This document shows, one piece after another, positions 34,875 to 42,812 of a stretch of 64,000 bases of DNA. Source of the DNA: Clostridium paridis (GTDB lineage: Bacteria > Bacillota > Clostridia > Clostridiales > Clostridiaceae); the NCBI RefSeq assembly GCF_016765615.1, contig NZ_JAESWA010000022.1:1034555-1098554 (forward strand), written 5' to 3'. The notes beneath the pieces were generated by a model. It saw nothing but the letters and a program-made list of their open reading frames with translations, was not told the DNA's origin and did not search any database. The position numbers and the translations under genes were made by a program. The first letter of the stretch is position 1. Every line of letters starts with the position of its first letter.

Positions 34875-36752
34875 TTATTTACCTTGTCTGTAAACAGGAA
34901 CTCTTTTTCCAAGCCAGAAGTTCCCGACTTTTTCACCTATCCATGGCATTACAAAGTAGTCTAAACCAAATGTTCTACCAGCACCTTGCATTAATGCAAT
35001 TCCAGCAAAAATATACCATAATGTATCCCAACCAGTCATAGCTGAAAGGACGAAATTACATACAAGGAATATTGATGCTCCTGATGCTAAGAATGTAAAT
35101 AATCCAGCAATTAAGCATAATCCAATGCCTAACTCAGTTATAACAACAATTCTTTGGAACCATACTGCAACTTCAGGAGTTGGTATGAATACCTTCATTA
35201 TTGCTGCATAGAATGTTGGTACATGACTTAATATTGGTGTTACAGTTGCAGCTGCAGAATTAGCTGTATCTGAAGTAGCTTCTGAAGCACCTGATGTTGC
35301 TGCTGTATGTAACCAATCAAACGCCATTTTTACATTTCCATCTTTAAACCAAGAATCTGGTCCTAATCCATTAAATATTGATGAGATACCATTTTTAGCC
35401 CATGTATCTTCACCTATCATTTTCTTTAATGCTTCAAGTGTCCATAAAACACCAACATATAATCTAAGTGGTACAGTCCATAATCTATTTCCCTTAGAAG
35501 CTAATAAACCTCTAAACATATTTCTCTTATCTTCAATTCCAAAGAATTCATGATCTAAATAATGATAACAAGCATTTATTCCATTAACACCAAATAAATA
35601 ATATAAGTTAACAATGTGCTTCATCATCATTGCAAAGAAACCTGAAAGTTTTACTCCTGCTAAGTTTGCTACGCAATACTTTCCGCCAATAGAAACCATA
35701 AATCCATGATAGTTGGATTTAAATTTAGTCATTTGACCATTTTCTATTGCAGCAACTATATTTTTAACTGCTGTATCTGCAGTTTGTTCTGCCGCTTCAA
35801 CAATTTGAGGAGTTCCTTTTCCTGGTTCTTCTTCAAAGTATGTTAAGTCACCAACTACATATACGTCCTTTTTACCAGTTGCTTGCATGTACTCATTTGT
35901 TTGTAGTCTTCCTGCTCTTGCAGTTTCAAGACCATATTCTTTAGTCTCATGATTTGCTTGAATTCCGCAAGTCCATATTAAAGTATTAGTTTCAATTTCA
36001 CTTCCATCTTTTAAAGTTACCTTATCTTCAGTTACTTCAACGATAGGTGAATTCTTTAATACTTCAACACCTTTCTTTTTCATGTAAGCTTCTGCTTTAT
36101 CAGCTTGAGATCTATCTAACATGTTAAGTATAGTTCCCATAGCTTCTACAACTAATAATCTAATTTCTTTTTCATCAACATTATATTCTTTTGCTAATTT
36201 TGTTTTCCATTCTAATAGCTCTCCAGCCATTTCTATACCTGTAAATCCAGATCCTGCAACAGCAAAAGTTAAAAGTCTTTTTCTAGCTTTTTCATTTCTT
36301 TCTTTTGATGCTTTTTCAAACATATTTTTAATATGTGCTCTAATTTCTAAAGCATCTTCAAAAGACCATAATGTAAAGCCATTTTCTTTTACTCCTGGAA
36401 CTCCGAAGAACGCAGGTTCAGAACCAGTACCAACTATTAAATAGTCATATTCATAGGTTCCATGAGTTGTCTTAACAACTTTCTTTTCTGTATTTACGTC
36501 TTCTATATAATCTGTAACTAAATTAACTTTTGTCCTTGCAAATATTTTGCTTAATTCTATTTGCACAGACTCTGGATGAACTCTTCCACCAGCCACTTCG
36601 TGTAACTCAGTCATTAATGTGTGGAAAGTATTTTTATCAATTAATGTAATTTCCACATTATCATTCTTTTTGTACTTTTTCGCTAATTTCTTAGCGGCAT
36701 GTACTCCACCGTATCCTGCTCCAAGAACAAGGATCTTTGTTTTATTTGACAT
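34875..36752 (-). CDS. ndh2: Type II NADH dehydrogenase with C-terminal membrane domain
   Basis: The 625-residue protein begins with a type II NADH:quinone oxidoreductase. It has the FAD-binding ILVLGAGYGGVHAAKKLAKK, an NADH-binding fold with TFAVAGSGFTGIEMAGEL near residue 160, and the FAD motif VYVVGDLTY. Residues from about 410 to the end form an extra membrane part with DoxX-like helices (ITELGIGLCLIAGLFTFLAS, WYIFAGIALMQG). This two-part form is the one seen in Listeria Ndh2, which feeds electrons from NADH to a quinone dedicated to extracellular electron transfer. AGAGGTGGTAAA precedes the ATG. It has its own hairpin and lies 241 bp from eetA. Confidence 0.92.
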   Translation of the reverse strand: MSNKTKILVLGAGYGGVHAAKKLAKKYKKNDNVEITLIDKNTFHTLMTELHEVAGGRVHPESVQIELSKIFARTKVNLVTDYIEDVNTEKKVVKTTHGTYEYDYLIVGTGSEPAFFGVPGVKENGFTLWSFEDALEIRAHIKNMFEKASKERNEKARKRLLTFAVAGSGFTGIEMAGELLEWKTKLAKEYNVDEKEIRLLVVEAMGTILNMLDRSQADKAEAYMKKKGVEVLKNSPIVEVTEDKVTLKDGSEIETNTLIWTCGIQANHETKEYGLETARAGRLQTNEYMQATGKKDVYVVGDLTYFEEEPGKGTPQIVEAAEQTADTAVKNIVAAIENGQMTKFKSNYHGFMVSIGGKYCVANLAGVKLSGFFAMMMKHIVNLYYLFGVNGINACYHYLDHEFFGIEDKRNMFRGLLASKGNRLWTVPLRLYVGVLWTLEALKKMIGEDTWAKNGISSIFNGLGPDSWFKDGNVKMAFDWLHTAATSGASEATSDTANSAAATVTPILSHVPTFYAAIMKVFIPTPEVAVWFQRIVVITELGIGLCLIAGLFTFLASGASIFLVCNFVLSAMTGWDTLWYIFAGIALMQGAGRTFGLDYFVMPWIGEKVGNFWLGKRVPVYRQGK

Positions 36753-37022
36753 TTTACCACCTCTTATGAATATTCTTACGTTAGTTTTTTATAATGTACA
36801 CGATTTAATACATTAATATTTCAACTTACAAATATAAATCCATATTTATTTTATCCCTTTTTAACTTATGTGTCTATATGTACTAATCTCCAATTTAACA
36901 TTCTAGTGAATTACTTAACAGTCATGTTTTAATTTTAACAACGCCCTAAAATAGCTAGGTTAAACATTTACAATTTCTTTATATTGATATAAGTAATACT
37001 AATATAGCATAAGTAAAAACTA

Positions 37023-37052
37023 TTGTATACGTATAACAAAAGAGTGTATAAT
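37023..37052 (+). promoter_or_regulatory. Promoter of the lipoprotein gene with overlapping palindrome
   Basis: TTGTAT (37023-37028) and TATAAT (37047-37052) are 18 bp apart. TTGTATACGTATAACAA (37023-37039) overlaps the -35 box and resembles, imperfectly, a Rex (NADH-sensing repressor) operator of the form TTGTTAA-N4-TTAACAA. The 371-bp spacer 36753-37123 between the divergent ndh2 and lipoprotein genes holds no gene. Confidence 0.5.
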
Positions 37053-37123
37053 AAAGATGTTGTCAAAGAATGTATTTATTTGACAAGAATTTAACTAAAC
37101 ACAGATAAAGGGGGATTTTCTCT

Positions 37124-37696
37124 ATGAAAAAGAAATCTTTATTAAGCATAATTGCTGCTGGTATGGTAGCTGTTACTCTACTAGCTGGATGCGGCAAGAA
37201 GGAAGATACAAAACCTGCTGAAAGCACTACTAAAACAGAAACTGCAAAAGCAGATGCTACTACATCAGCTTCAGTTGTTTCAGATGCTGCTGCATTTGAA
37301 CAAGCTATTGGTACTAACGGTAAATGGATTATTGCAATCACAAAGGACGTTACAACTGATAAAGAATTAGTTCTTGATGGTGAATTCAAGAATGGTAAAA
37401 AAGACGACAAAGGTAATGATGCTATCCAACGTAAAATAGCACTTTACACTCAAGATGAAAATCGTAAGGTAACTGCTAGATTTACATTAACAGCTCCTAA
37501 GTTAACTATAAAGAGTCCAATGGCTAGTATTCAACATGGAACATTTAAAGGTGATGTTTATGTAAATGTTGATAACTTCCAATTAGTTGATGCTAAGGTT
37601 GATGGAAACATATACTTCGCAACTGATTCAGCTAAATCTACTTTCAAAATGGATGGTACAAGTAGTGTAACTGGAAAGCAAGAAGTTAAGAAATAA
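37124..37696 (+). CDS. Secreted lipoprotein of unknown function
   Basis: The 190-residue protein has a lipoprotein signal peptide, MKKKSLLSIIAAGMVAVTLL ending in the lipobox LAGC (Cys23), then a Lys/Thr/Glu-rich linker to about residue 45. The mature domain is beta-rich (LVLDGEFKNGKKDDKGNDAI, ARFTLTAPKLTIKSP, GTFKGDVYVNVDNFQLVDAK) and suggests a small beta-helix or sheet. It lacks the T-G-A-T flavinylation motif of its neighbour, although the signal peptides of the two are nearly identical. AAAGGGGGA precedes the ATG. Its place beside ndh2 hints at a role at the outer face of the same pathway, unproven. Confidence 0.75.
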   Translation: MKKKSLLSIIAAGMVAVTLLAGCGKKEDTKPAESTTKTETAKADATTSASVVSDAAAFEQAIGTNGKWIIAITKDVTTDKELVLDGEFKNGKKDDKGNDAIQRKIALYTQDENRKVTARFTLTAPKLTIKSPMASIQHGTFKGDVYVNVDNFQLVDAKVDGNIYFATDSAKSTFKMDGTSSVTGKQEVKK

Positions 37697-37716
37697 TTGA
37701 ATATTTCTCATAATTT

Positions 37717-37742
37717 AGAGGGCACTACTTAAGTACCCTCTA
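37717..37742 (+). terminator. Hairpin between the two lipoprotein genes
   Basis: AGAGGG pairs with CCCTCT, and TACT/AGTA inside extends the stem past a CAC bulge. The tail ATATTTGGG is weak, so partial read-through into the next gene is possible. Confidence 0.5.
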
Positions 37743-37892
37743 TATTTGGGTAAACATATATTTCAAGATTTATGAACGTATATAATCTAAAGGGATTTAT
37801 AAAATTGTAAGTAATAAGTGCATTATTTAATTATGTACTTATTTACTAATATATAACTAAAATAATATTTATTATTAAGGGGGAAATTCTCA

Positions 37893-38342
37893 ATGAAAAA
37901 GAAAACTTTACTAAGCATCGTAGCTGCTGGTATGGTAGCTGTTACTTTACTAGCTGGATGTGGAAAAAAAGGACCTAAAGATGGAACTTACAAGGCAGAA
38001 GCTAAGGACTTTGATGATAAAGGATGGAAGCCTTTCGTTGAAGTTACTTACAAAGATGGAAAAATATCTGATGCTAAGTTTGATTACTCAAACAAAGCTG
38101 ATGGACATTTAAAGAGTGGAGACCAAGCATATATTACTGCTATGTCTGCAAAATCTCCAACATCTCCAGACAAATATACTAAAGAATTAGCTAGCGCTTT
38201 AGTAGACAAACAAGATATAGCTAAAGTTGACTCTGTTACAGGTGCTACTCACTCATCTGATAACTTCAAAGCATTAGTTAAAGCTGCTGTAGATAATGCT
38301 ACAAACGGCAAAACTGATACTGCAACTGTAGAAATTAAATAA
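37893..38342 (+). CDS. FMN-binding lipoprotein (PplA-like)
   Basis: The 149-residue lipoprotein has a signal peptide with lipobox LAGC (Cys23) and a single FMN-binding domain. The sequence GTYKAEAKDFDDKGWKPFVE opens the domain, and the flavin attachment site is DSVTGATHSSDNFK. In this family an ApbE-type enzyme links FMN through phosphate to the last Thr/Ser of the [ST]GA[ST]x[ST] motif. Listeria PplA, the electron-carrying lipoprotein of extracellular electron transfer, has two such domains; this protein has one. The ApbE transferase is not in the window. AAGGGGGAAATTCTCA precedes the ATG. It ends in a strong terminator. Confidence 0.9.
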   Translation: MKKKTLLSIVAAGMVAVTLLAGCGKKGPKDGTYKAEAKDFDDKGWKPFVEVTYKDGKISDAKFDYSNKADGHLKSGDQAYITAMSAKSPTSPDKYTKELASALVDKQDIAKVDSVTGATHSSDNFKALVKAAVDNATNGKTDTATVEIK

Positions 38343-38370
38343 TTATAACAAATTATTTAAGTATAGTTAA

Positions 38371-38394
38371 AGAGATGGCTCTTAAGCCATCTCT
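38371..38394 (+). terminator. Terminator of the FMN-binding lipoprotein gene
   Basis: AGAGATGGC pairs with GCCATCTCT around TCTTAA, followed by A and eight T on the plus strand. Confidence 0.93.
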
Positions 38395-38401
38395 ATTTTT
38401 T

Positions 38402-39283
38402 TTACTTTTCTATTCTTACTAATTGTTCTTGGTAAACTTCTATCTTCAAATAAGCAACTATATTTTCCATTATCTTTCTAAATTTTACTGCTCTAAAGTT
38501 TTCATCTAAACATCCATTTTTACATGGTTTTTCTGGGCAAGGTTTATGAGACTTTCTTTCTGGAACTAAGTCTAAATCTTCAATTACTCTCTTTTCTTCT
38601 TCGTCATCATAATCCCATTCATAGTGAGGTTTTGCTTCCATAAGTTTTCCATCCATAGCTTGGTCATTATCAAATATTCTTGCTTCAACTAATCTGCAGA
38701 AAGGTCTTTCAATATAAGCTACTTTATCTTCGAATTCTACTTCGCATCTTAATTTTCCAAGATCTTCATGTCCACAACCACATTCAATTACTTTATTAAG
38801 CATGTTACCACATTTATTATTTCCAAAGAAGTCTATTTCTTTACCAGTTTCTCTATATTCAACTACTGGTTTTTGAAGATATTCTATTTCTGTTGCACAT
38901 CTAAATGGAACCTTAACTGTTGCATGTTTGATTGGTCCAACCATAATCTTTCCATATTCTTCTGGATGACAAGCTACTGCATATTCAATATTCTTTTCTA
39001 TATATCCATTAAGGAATAGCTTCCCATATACTTTTTCTTTATTGCATGGATCCTTCTTGCCACAGTTTACCATTAATTTACATTCTGTTAAGAATACATT
39101 CTTTTTAACTCTTTTAATTTCATATATATCATCGCATAGTTCAATACAAGCTTCCAAGTCAACTTGTATTTCCCTTACAGCTAATAGTACTGGTACCTTA
39201 ACAAAAGCTACATCACAAGAAGCCTTTAAGCTACCGTTAGTGCTAGTACACACATGAATATCCTCAGAATATATTTTGTTCAT
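38402..39283 (-). CDS. Cysteine-rich SPOCS/DUF3794-type spore surface protein
   Basis: The 293-residue protein has about 17 cysteines and the pattern of clostridial coat/exosporium proteins with SPOCS domains: AFVKVPVLLAVREIQVDLEA, ELCDDIYEIKRVKKNVFLTE, KLFLNGYIEKNIEYAV and ATVKVPFRCATEIEY. A cysteine cluster near the end (HKPCPEKPCKNGC) could cross-link or bind metal. It resembles the CsxC-type exosporium proteins, from memory. A sigma-K-like promoter (AC, 16 bp, AATATACTG, at 39335-39361) precedes it. A divergent gene of similar type begins 197 bp away. No signal peptide, consistent with mother-cell synthesis. Confidence 0.65.
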   Translation of the reverse strand: MNKIYSEDIHVCTSTNGSLKASCDVAFVKVPVLLAVREIQVDLEACIELCDDIYEIKRVKKNVFLTECKLMVNCGKKDPCNKEKVYGKLFLNGYIEKNIEYAVACHPEEYGKIMVGPIKHATVKVPFRCATEIEYLQKPVVEYRETGKEIDFFGNNKCGNMLNKVIECGCGHEDLGKLRCEVEFEDKVAYIERPFCRLVEARIFDNDQAMDGKLMEAKPHYEWDYDDEEEKRVIEDLDLVPERKSHKPCPEKPCKNGCLDENFRAVKFRKIMENIVAYLKIEVYQEQLVRIEK

Positions 39284-39334
39284 TATTTTTTCCTCCTATA
39301 TTCGTTAAATATAATATTATATATTACTTAATAA

Positions 39335-39361
39335 CAGTATATTCTTACTAACAATCATTGT
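39335..39361 (-). promoter_or_regulatory. Sigma-K-like promoter of the cysteine-rich SPOCS gene
   Basis: On the minus strand AC, 16 bp, AATATACTG: one or two bases off the sigma-K -10 pattern CATAnnnTA. The call is weak alone but matched by a better site for the divergent gene. Confidence 0.35.
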
Positions 39362-39425
39362 TACATCTTTCGACACTTTTTATATAATTTATGTAATAAA
39401 GAACTTAGAGAATTTTAAATAACTA

Positions 39426-39453
39426 ACCGATTTAAGATGCTTTGCATATAATA
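39426..39453 (+). promoter_or_regulatory. Sigma-K-like promoter
   Basis: AC, 17 bp, then CATATAATA, a full match to CATAnnnTA. It lies 28 bp upstream of the ATG of the next plus-strand gene, which has GGAG before it. Confidence 0.5.
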
Positions 39454-39480
39454 TATTTAAAGTACTCATAGGAGTGTTAT

Positions 39481-39981
39481 ATGGAGGAAAGTAAGATAAA
39501 AGTTTCTGGATTTTTAACTCCAGAAGAATTAAATAATATTTCGCTATCTCAAGGATCATTATTTCAAGATAAGGATAACTTATTTCTATCTCAAAAATCC
39601 AATCCATTAAAAGCACTAACCCAAGTAAATATGTCGATGAAAATATTATCTTTTGAAACCATAGAATGTGCAAAGGAAAAACTTCTTTTCTTTGAAGGAA
39701 TAAAAAAGTTTAAAATTGAATACAACGATATCCATGATGAACTTGTACAATTGAATAAGAGTGTATCTGTAAATGGTTGTATCAAGGTTCCACTTAATTT
39801 TTATGTCAATGCTCTATATTCACGACTAATAAAAGGTTATTTTTATATAGCAGATAGCTTTACAATTAATTATTACATTTGCTTTTTTGTAGGATATTCT
39901 ACATCAAGGAATGAATCTTTAAATAACTCTTCAATATATTCATCAAATAAAAAAAATAGTTCAAATGATGTTTTTAGATAA
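39481..39981 (+). CDS. Small SPOCS-like protein, probable spore surface component
   Basis: The 166-residue protein is not clearly known, but its layout resembles one SPOCS module: KIKVSGFLTPEELNN at the start, VNMSMKILSFETIECAKEKL, then FFEGIKKFKIEYND and IKVPLNFYV. The C-terminal 30 residues are low-complexity Ser/Asn. AGGAGTGTTAT precedes the ATG, and a sigma-K-like promoter lies upstream. It is divergent from the cysteine-rich SPOCS gene, so both may be made late in the mother cell. Function beyond that is unknown. Confidence 0.6.
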   Translation: MEESKIKVSGFLTPEELNNISLSQGSLFQDKDNLFLSQKSNPLKALTQVNMSMKILSFETIECAKEKLLFFEGIKKFKIEYNDIHDELVQLNKSVSVNGCIKVPLNFYVNALYSRLIKGYFYIADSFTINYYICFFVGYSTSRNESLNNSSIYSSNKKNSSNDVFR

Positions 39982-39991
39982 TATTAAATAC

Positions 39992-40029
39992 AAAAAAGGA
40001 TATCTATATTTAAATAGATATCCCTTTTT
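39992..40029. terminator. Bidirectional terminator between the SPOCS-like and EIIC genes
   Basis: GGATATCTAT pairs with ATAGATATCC around ATTTAA, flanked by A6 and CTTTTT, which extend the stem past one unpaired C. Confidence 0.88.
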
Positions 40030-40039
40030 ATTAATATTT

Positions 40040-41320
40040 TTAATCTGCTAAACTCTCTTCTGCTTCTCTTGCTAGTTCTTTATCTGCAGCAACTACAAAT
40101 GGTAGGTATATAACTGTTCCTACTGCTATTATAATTAATGCAACTAATCCACCTCTAATTGAAGCTGTAGACATTATCGCTCCTAATACTGGAGGCATTG
40201 TCCATGGAGCAAGTACGACTATCTTTGGTGCTACATGTAATGCTGTTAATGTATAAGCTATTATTGCAGAAATCATTGGAACTAAGATAAATGGTATAAA
40301 GTATACTGGATTTAAAACTATTGGCATACCGAAAATAACTGGTTCATTTATATTAAATAATCCTGGTGCAACTCCTAAATTAGCAATTGTTTTTTGAGCT
40401 TTATTTTTAGATACAATATATATAGCTATGATTAAACTTATTGTTGTACCTGATCCTCCCATGTTTACATAAGAATCTAGGAATTGTGAGTTTAAAATAT
40501 TTGGTATATCCTTACCAGCATTAAATGCATCTATATTAGCATTTGTTAGTGGTAATAATAAAGTGTTTATAACTGGAGCAAGTATATTTGATCCATGTAA
40601 TCCAAAGAACCATAATAATTGTTGTAAGAATATTATTACTAGTACCCCTGGTAATGATCCTGCTATACCTGATAATGGCTTTTGAATAGTCCAAAATACA
40701 GATGCATGTATATCAGTAATATTCCAGATTCCAACAATGTGTTTAAATGCAGTTACAATTATAAGTATAATGATTGATGGTAATAATGCTGCGAAAGATT
40801 TAGCTACAGCTGGTGGAACCCCATCAGGCATTTTTATAACTAATTTTGGATTTCCTAAAAGTTTTACAAATATAGATGTAACAATAAGTGCTAATATTAA
40901 TGAAACGAATAATCCTTGAGTTCCTAAGTATGCATATGGTATTGCCCAATCTAAAGTAGAACCCTTATAAATAATTAATAATGAAGCAAAAGATACAACT
41001 CCAGCTGCTAATCCATCAGACTCGTAGGATTTAGCTAAGCTATATGATGTAGTGAATACTAGTAATAATGACATTATCGCAAATGTACCATTCCAGATGT
41101 CACCGCCAAAAGTTTTCCAACTCTCACCAAAAGTATTAAGCATAAAATTTTGAAAGAACTGAAGTGGCAAATTGTTTATTAGTACTGCGAAAGCTCCTGC
41201 CATAATAAGTGGCATAATAGCAACAAATCCATCACGTATTGCAACTAAATGTCTTTGTGCACCGATTTTACCTGCTATTGGAATAAAATGTTCTTCCATC
41301 CAGGCCATAAATTTTTTCAT
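40040..41320 (-). CDS. PTS EIIC, lactose/cellobiose family
   Basis: The 426-residue membrane permease subunit begins MKKFMAWMEEHFIPIAGKIG and has the family segments VAIRDGFVAIMPLIMAGAFA, LHGSNILAPVINTLLLPL and FNINEPVIFGMPIVLNP. About ten hydrophobic helices are seen. It moves a beta-linked disaccharide across the membrane while EIIB phosphorylates it. The EIIA and EIIB genes are 3-4 kb upstream. This gene has its own sigma-54 promoter at 41482-41498, so it is a second target of the same regulator. AGGGAGGAATAAT precedes the ATG. Confidence 0.93.
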   Translation of the reverse strand: MKKFMAWMEEHFIPIAGKIGAQRHLVAIRDGFVAIMPLIMAGAFAVLINNLPLQFFQNFMLNTFGESWKTFGGDIWNGTFAIMSLLLVFTTSYSLAKSYESDGLAAGVVSFASLLIIYKGSTLDWAIPYAYLGTQGLFVSLILALIVTSIFVKLLGNPKLVIKMPDGVPPAVAKSFAALLPSIIILIIVTAFKHIVGIWNITDIHASVFWTIQKPLSGIAGSLPGVLVIIFLQQLLWFFGLHGSNILAPVINTLLLPLTNANIDAFNAGKDIPNILNSQFLDSYVNMGGSGTTISLIIAIYIVSKNKAQKTIANLGVAPGLFNINEPVIFGMPIVLNPVYFIPFILVPMISAIIAYTLTALHVAPKIVVLAPWTMPPVLGAIMSTASIRGGLVALIIIAVGTVIYLPFVVAADKELAREAEESLAD

Positions 41321-41481
41321 ATATTATTCCTCCCTTTAAATATATTGTTTTTCCCAGCTATCCAAAGGTATTATTATATTATTTGATAATTTCTCATTTC
41401 CCTAAGACAGCTAGTACATTTCTTTAATCTGTAATCTGCTAGATTTTATTTTCTATCTAACAACTTTACACTATTATATAT

Positions 41482-41498
41482 AGCAATAGTCATGCCAA
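41482..41498 (-). promoter_or_regulatory. Sigma-54 promoter of the EIIC gene
   Basis: On the minus strand TTGGCATGACTATTGCT matches the -24/-12 consensus TTGGCACG-N4-TTGCT with one mismatch. It lies 162 bp upstream of the EIIC ATG in a 378-bp spacer that holds no gene. Confidence 0.88.
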
Positions 41499-41559
41499 GT
41501 TTAAATACCAAGTTTTCATTGAAAAATGGCTTATTTCTTTACTTATTTAATGATAACTT

Positions 41560-41588
41560 TTACACAGTTATATATACACAGTGTGTAA
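41560..41588 (-). promoter_or_regulatory. Probable activator-binding site for the EIIC promoter
   Basis: TTACACAG (41560-41567) faces CAGTGTGTAA (41579-41588). The second is identical to one arm of the palindrome at 44623-44648. A further TTGTGTAAG half-site follows at 41601. It is 62-90 bp upstream of the sigma-54 promoter, the usual enhancer distance. Confidence 0.7.
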
Positions 41589-41655
41589 CAGAGTGTTTTT
41601 TTGTGTAAGTCATGAAGTTATGAATCTCTTATGTATTTAAGTAGTCTAAACAAAA

Positions 41656-41689
41656 ATGAACTCAATATACATTAAGTACATGAGTTCAT
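41656..41689 (-). terminator. Terminator of the mupG-like gene
   Basis: ATGAACTCA pairs with TGAGTTCAT across a 16-nt loop, followed on the minus strand by TTTTGTTTAG. Confidence 0.75.
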
Positions 41690-41698
41690 ATAAGTATA

Positions 41699-42793
41699 CT
41701 ATTCTTTTTCTTTAAATCCAAACTTTCCCCAAGGTTCAATATAGTCCAAAAGAAATCTCTCTTCAGGTATTATTTTCGCAACAACATTAGTTTTTCCACT
41801 ATTCTTCATTTCCTTAATCGCAACTTGTAGTTCCCCAGCATATCTTGTATATAAATCTGATTCTATCAAGATATCTCCTGGTTCTATATCAGGAGTATTA
41901 AGTGGTGGAAATGGTGTACCCTTATACTTAACTCTACTTTGGGTACTTCTAACTACATAATCTGAAACATCACCTCTACTGAAATGGAATTCTTCTAAAA
42001 TTATCTTCTTCTCTATTTCAGATATTCCTTTAGTTAACTCTACTCTAAATTCTAGTTTGTCCCTATTAAGCTTACTTAGTGCTATTAATTCTTCCTCTGA
42101 TGCAAAAGCATTAGCTATAATAACATCATCAATTAATCCTGTAGCCCATAAATGTTTTGCCTGAACTTCAATTGGTAAGTTTCTATGTTCTTCTAGTGTA
42201 CATATTCCTTCATTTACAGGCCAAGGGCCATGGTCAGCATTATGTGAATTTACAAATGCTGCTGTTTTAATTCCTAATTCCTTAAACTGCTTTGAACATG
42301 CAATAAAGTGTTTGTAACTTAACCCAGTATACACATGTGGATAAAAGTTATGACAACCATAAAGATTAGCCATGTTAGGTTTATTACTCAAAATATTATC
42401 AACATATTTTGTTCCATTACTCATGTTTAGTTCAACTTTTAATCCATATTCATTGAATGTCATAACAGTTTCTTCAAAACCTGAAAAGCCCATATCAAGT
42501 CTTATTCCACTTAAGCCCATTTCCTTAAATACTTTTAAATCTTGTATACTTGCATTTAAATTCTTAAATACAGTTGGATCTAAATCTGCAATAACTTCCA
42601 TTCCATGCTTATTCGCAACTTTTAGCATCTTTTTAAATTCATCTACTACTTCTTCTGTGGATTTATCACTTGCAGAAATTAAGCACGTAAATATTCTGCT
42701 AAACCCGTACTTTGCAGCTAAATCGATATATTCTATTATTTTTTCCATTGGAACATGATTGGGATATACTGAAATTCCTAATCTTCTCATCAT
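41699..42793 (-). CDS. mupG: MupG-like 6-phospho-N-acetylmuramidase (DUF871)
   Basis: The 364-residue protein belongs to the DUF871 family; the Staphylococcus member MupG cleaves MurNAc-6-phosphate-GlcNAc into MurNAc-6-phosphate and GlcNAc. It has a TIM-barrel N-terminal domain beginning LGISVYPNHVPMEKIIEYID, with FTCLISASD, ADLDPTVFK and the GIRLDMGFSGFEE segment. A cyclophilin-like C-terminal domain follows, ending with PGDILIESDLYTRYAGELQV. AAGAAGG precedes two adjacent ATGs; either may be used. Placed with PTS genes and an amino-sugar kinase, it would split the phosphorylated disaccharide the PTS delivers. Confidence 0.85.
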   Translation of the reverse strand: MMRRLGISVYPNHVPMEKIIEYIDLAAKYGFSRIFTCLISASDKSTEEVVDEFKKMLKVANKHGMEVIADLDPTVFKNLNASIQDLKVFKEMGLSGIRLDMGFSGFEETVMTFNEYGLKVELNMSNGTKYVDNILSNKPNMANLYGCHNFYPHVYTGLSYKHFIACSKQFKELGIKTAAFVNSHNADHGPWPVNEGICTLEEHRNLPIEVQAKHLWATGLIDDVIIANAFASEEELIALSKLNRDKLEFRVELTKGISEIEKKIILEEFHFSRGDVSDYVVRSTQSRVKYKGTPFPPLNTPDIEPGDILIESDLYTRYAGELQVAIKEMKNSGKTNVVAKIIPEERFLLDYIEPWGKFGFKEKE

Positions 42794-42812
42794 TTTACCC
42801 TTCTTTCAAAAA

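Noticed and set aside
42372..42758. Plus-strand frame of 128 codons opposite the mupG-like gene
   Set aside because: Serine- and leucine-rich shadow of a conserved enzyme, without ribosome site.
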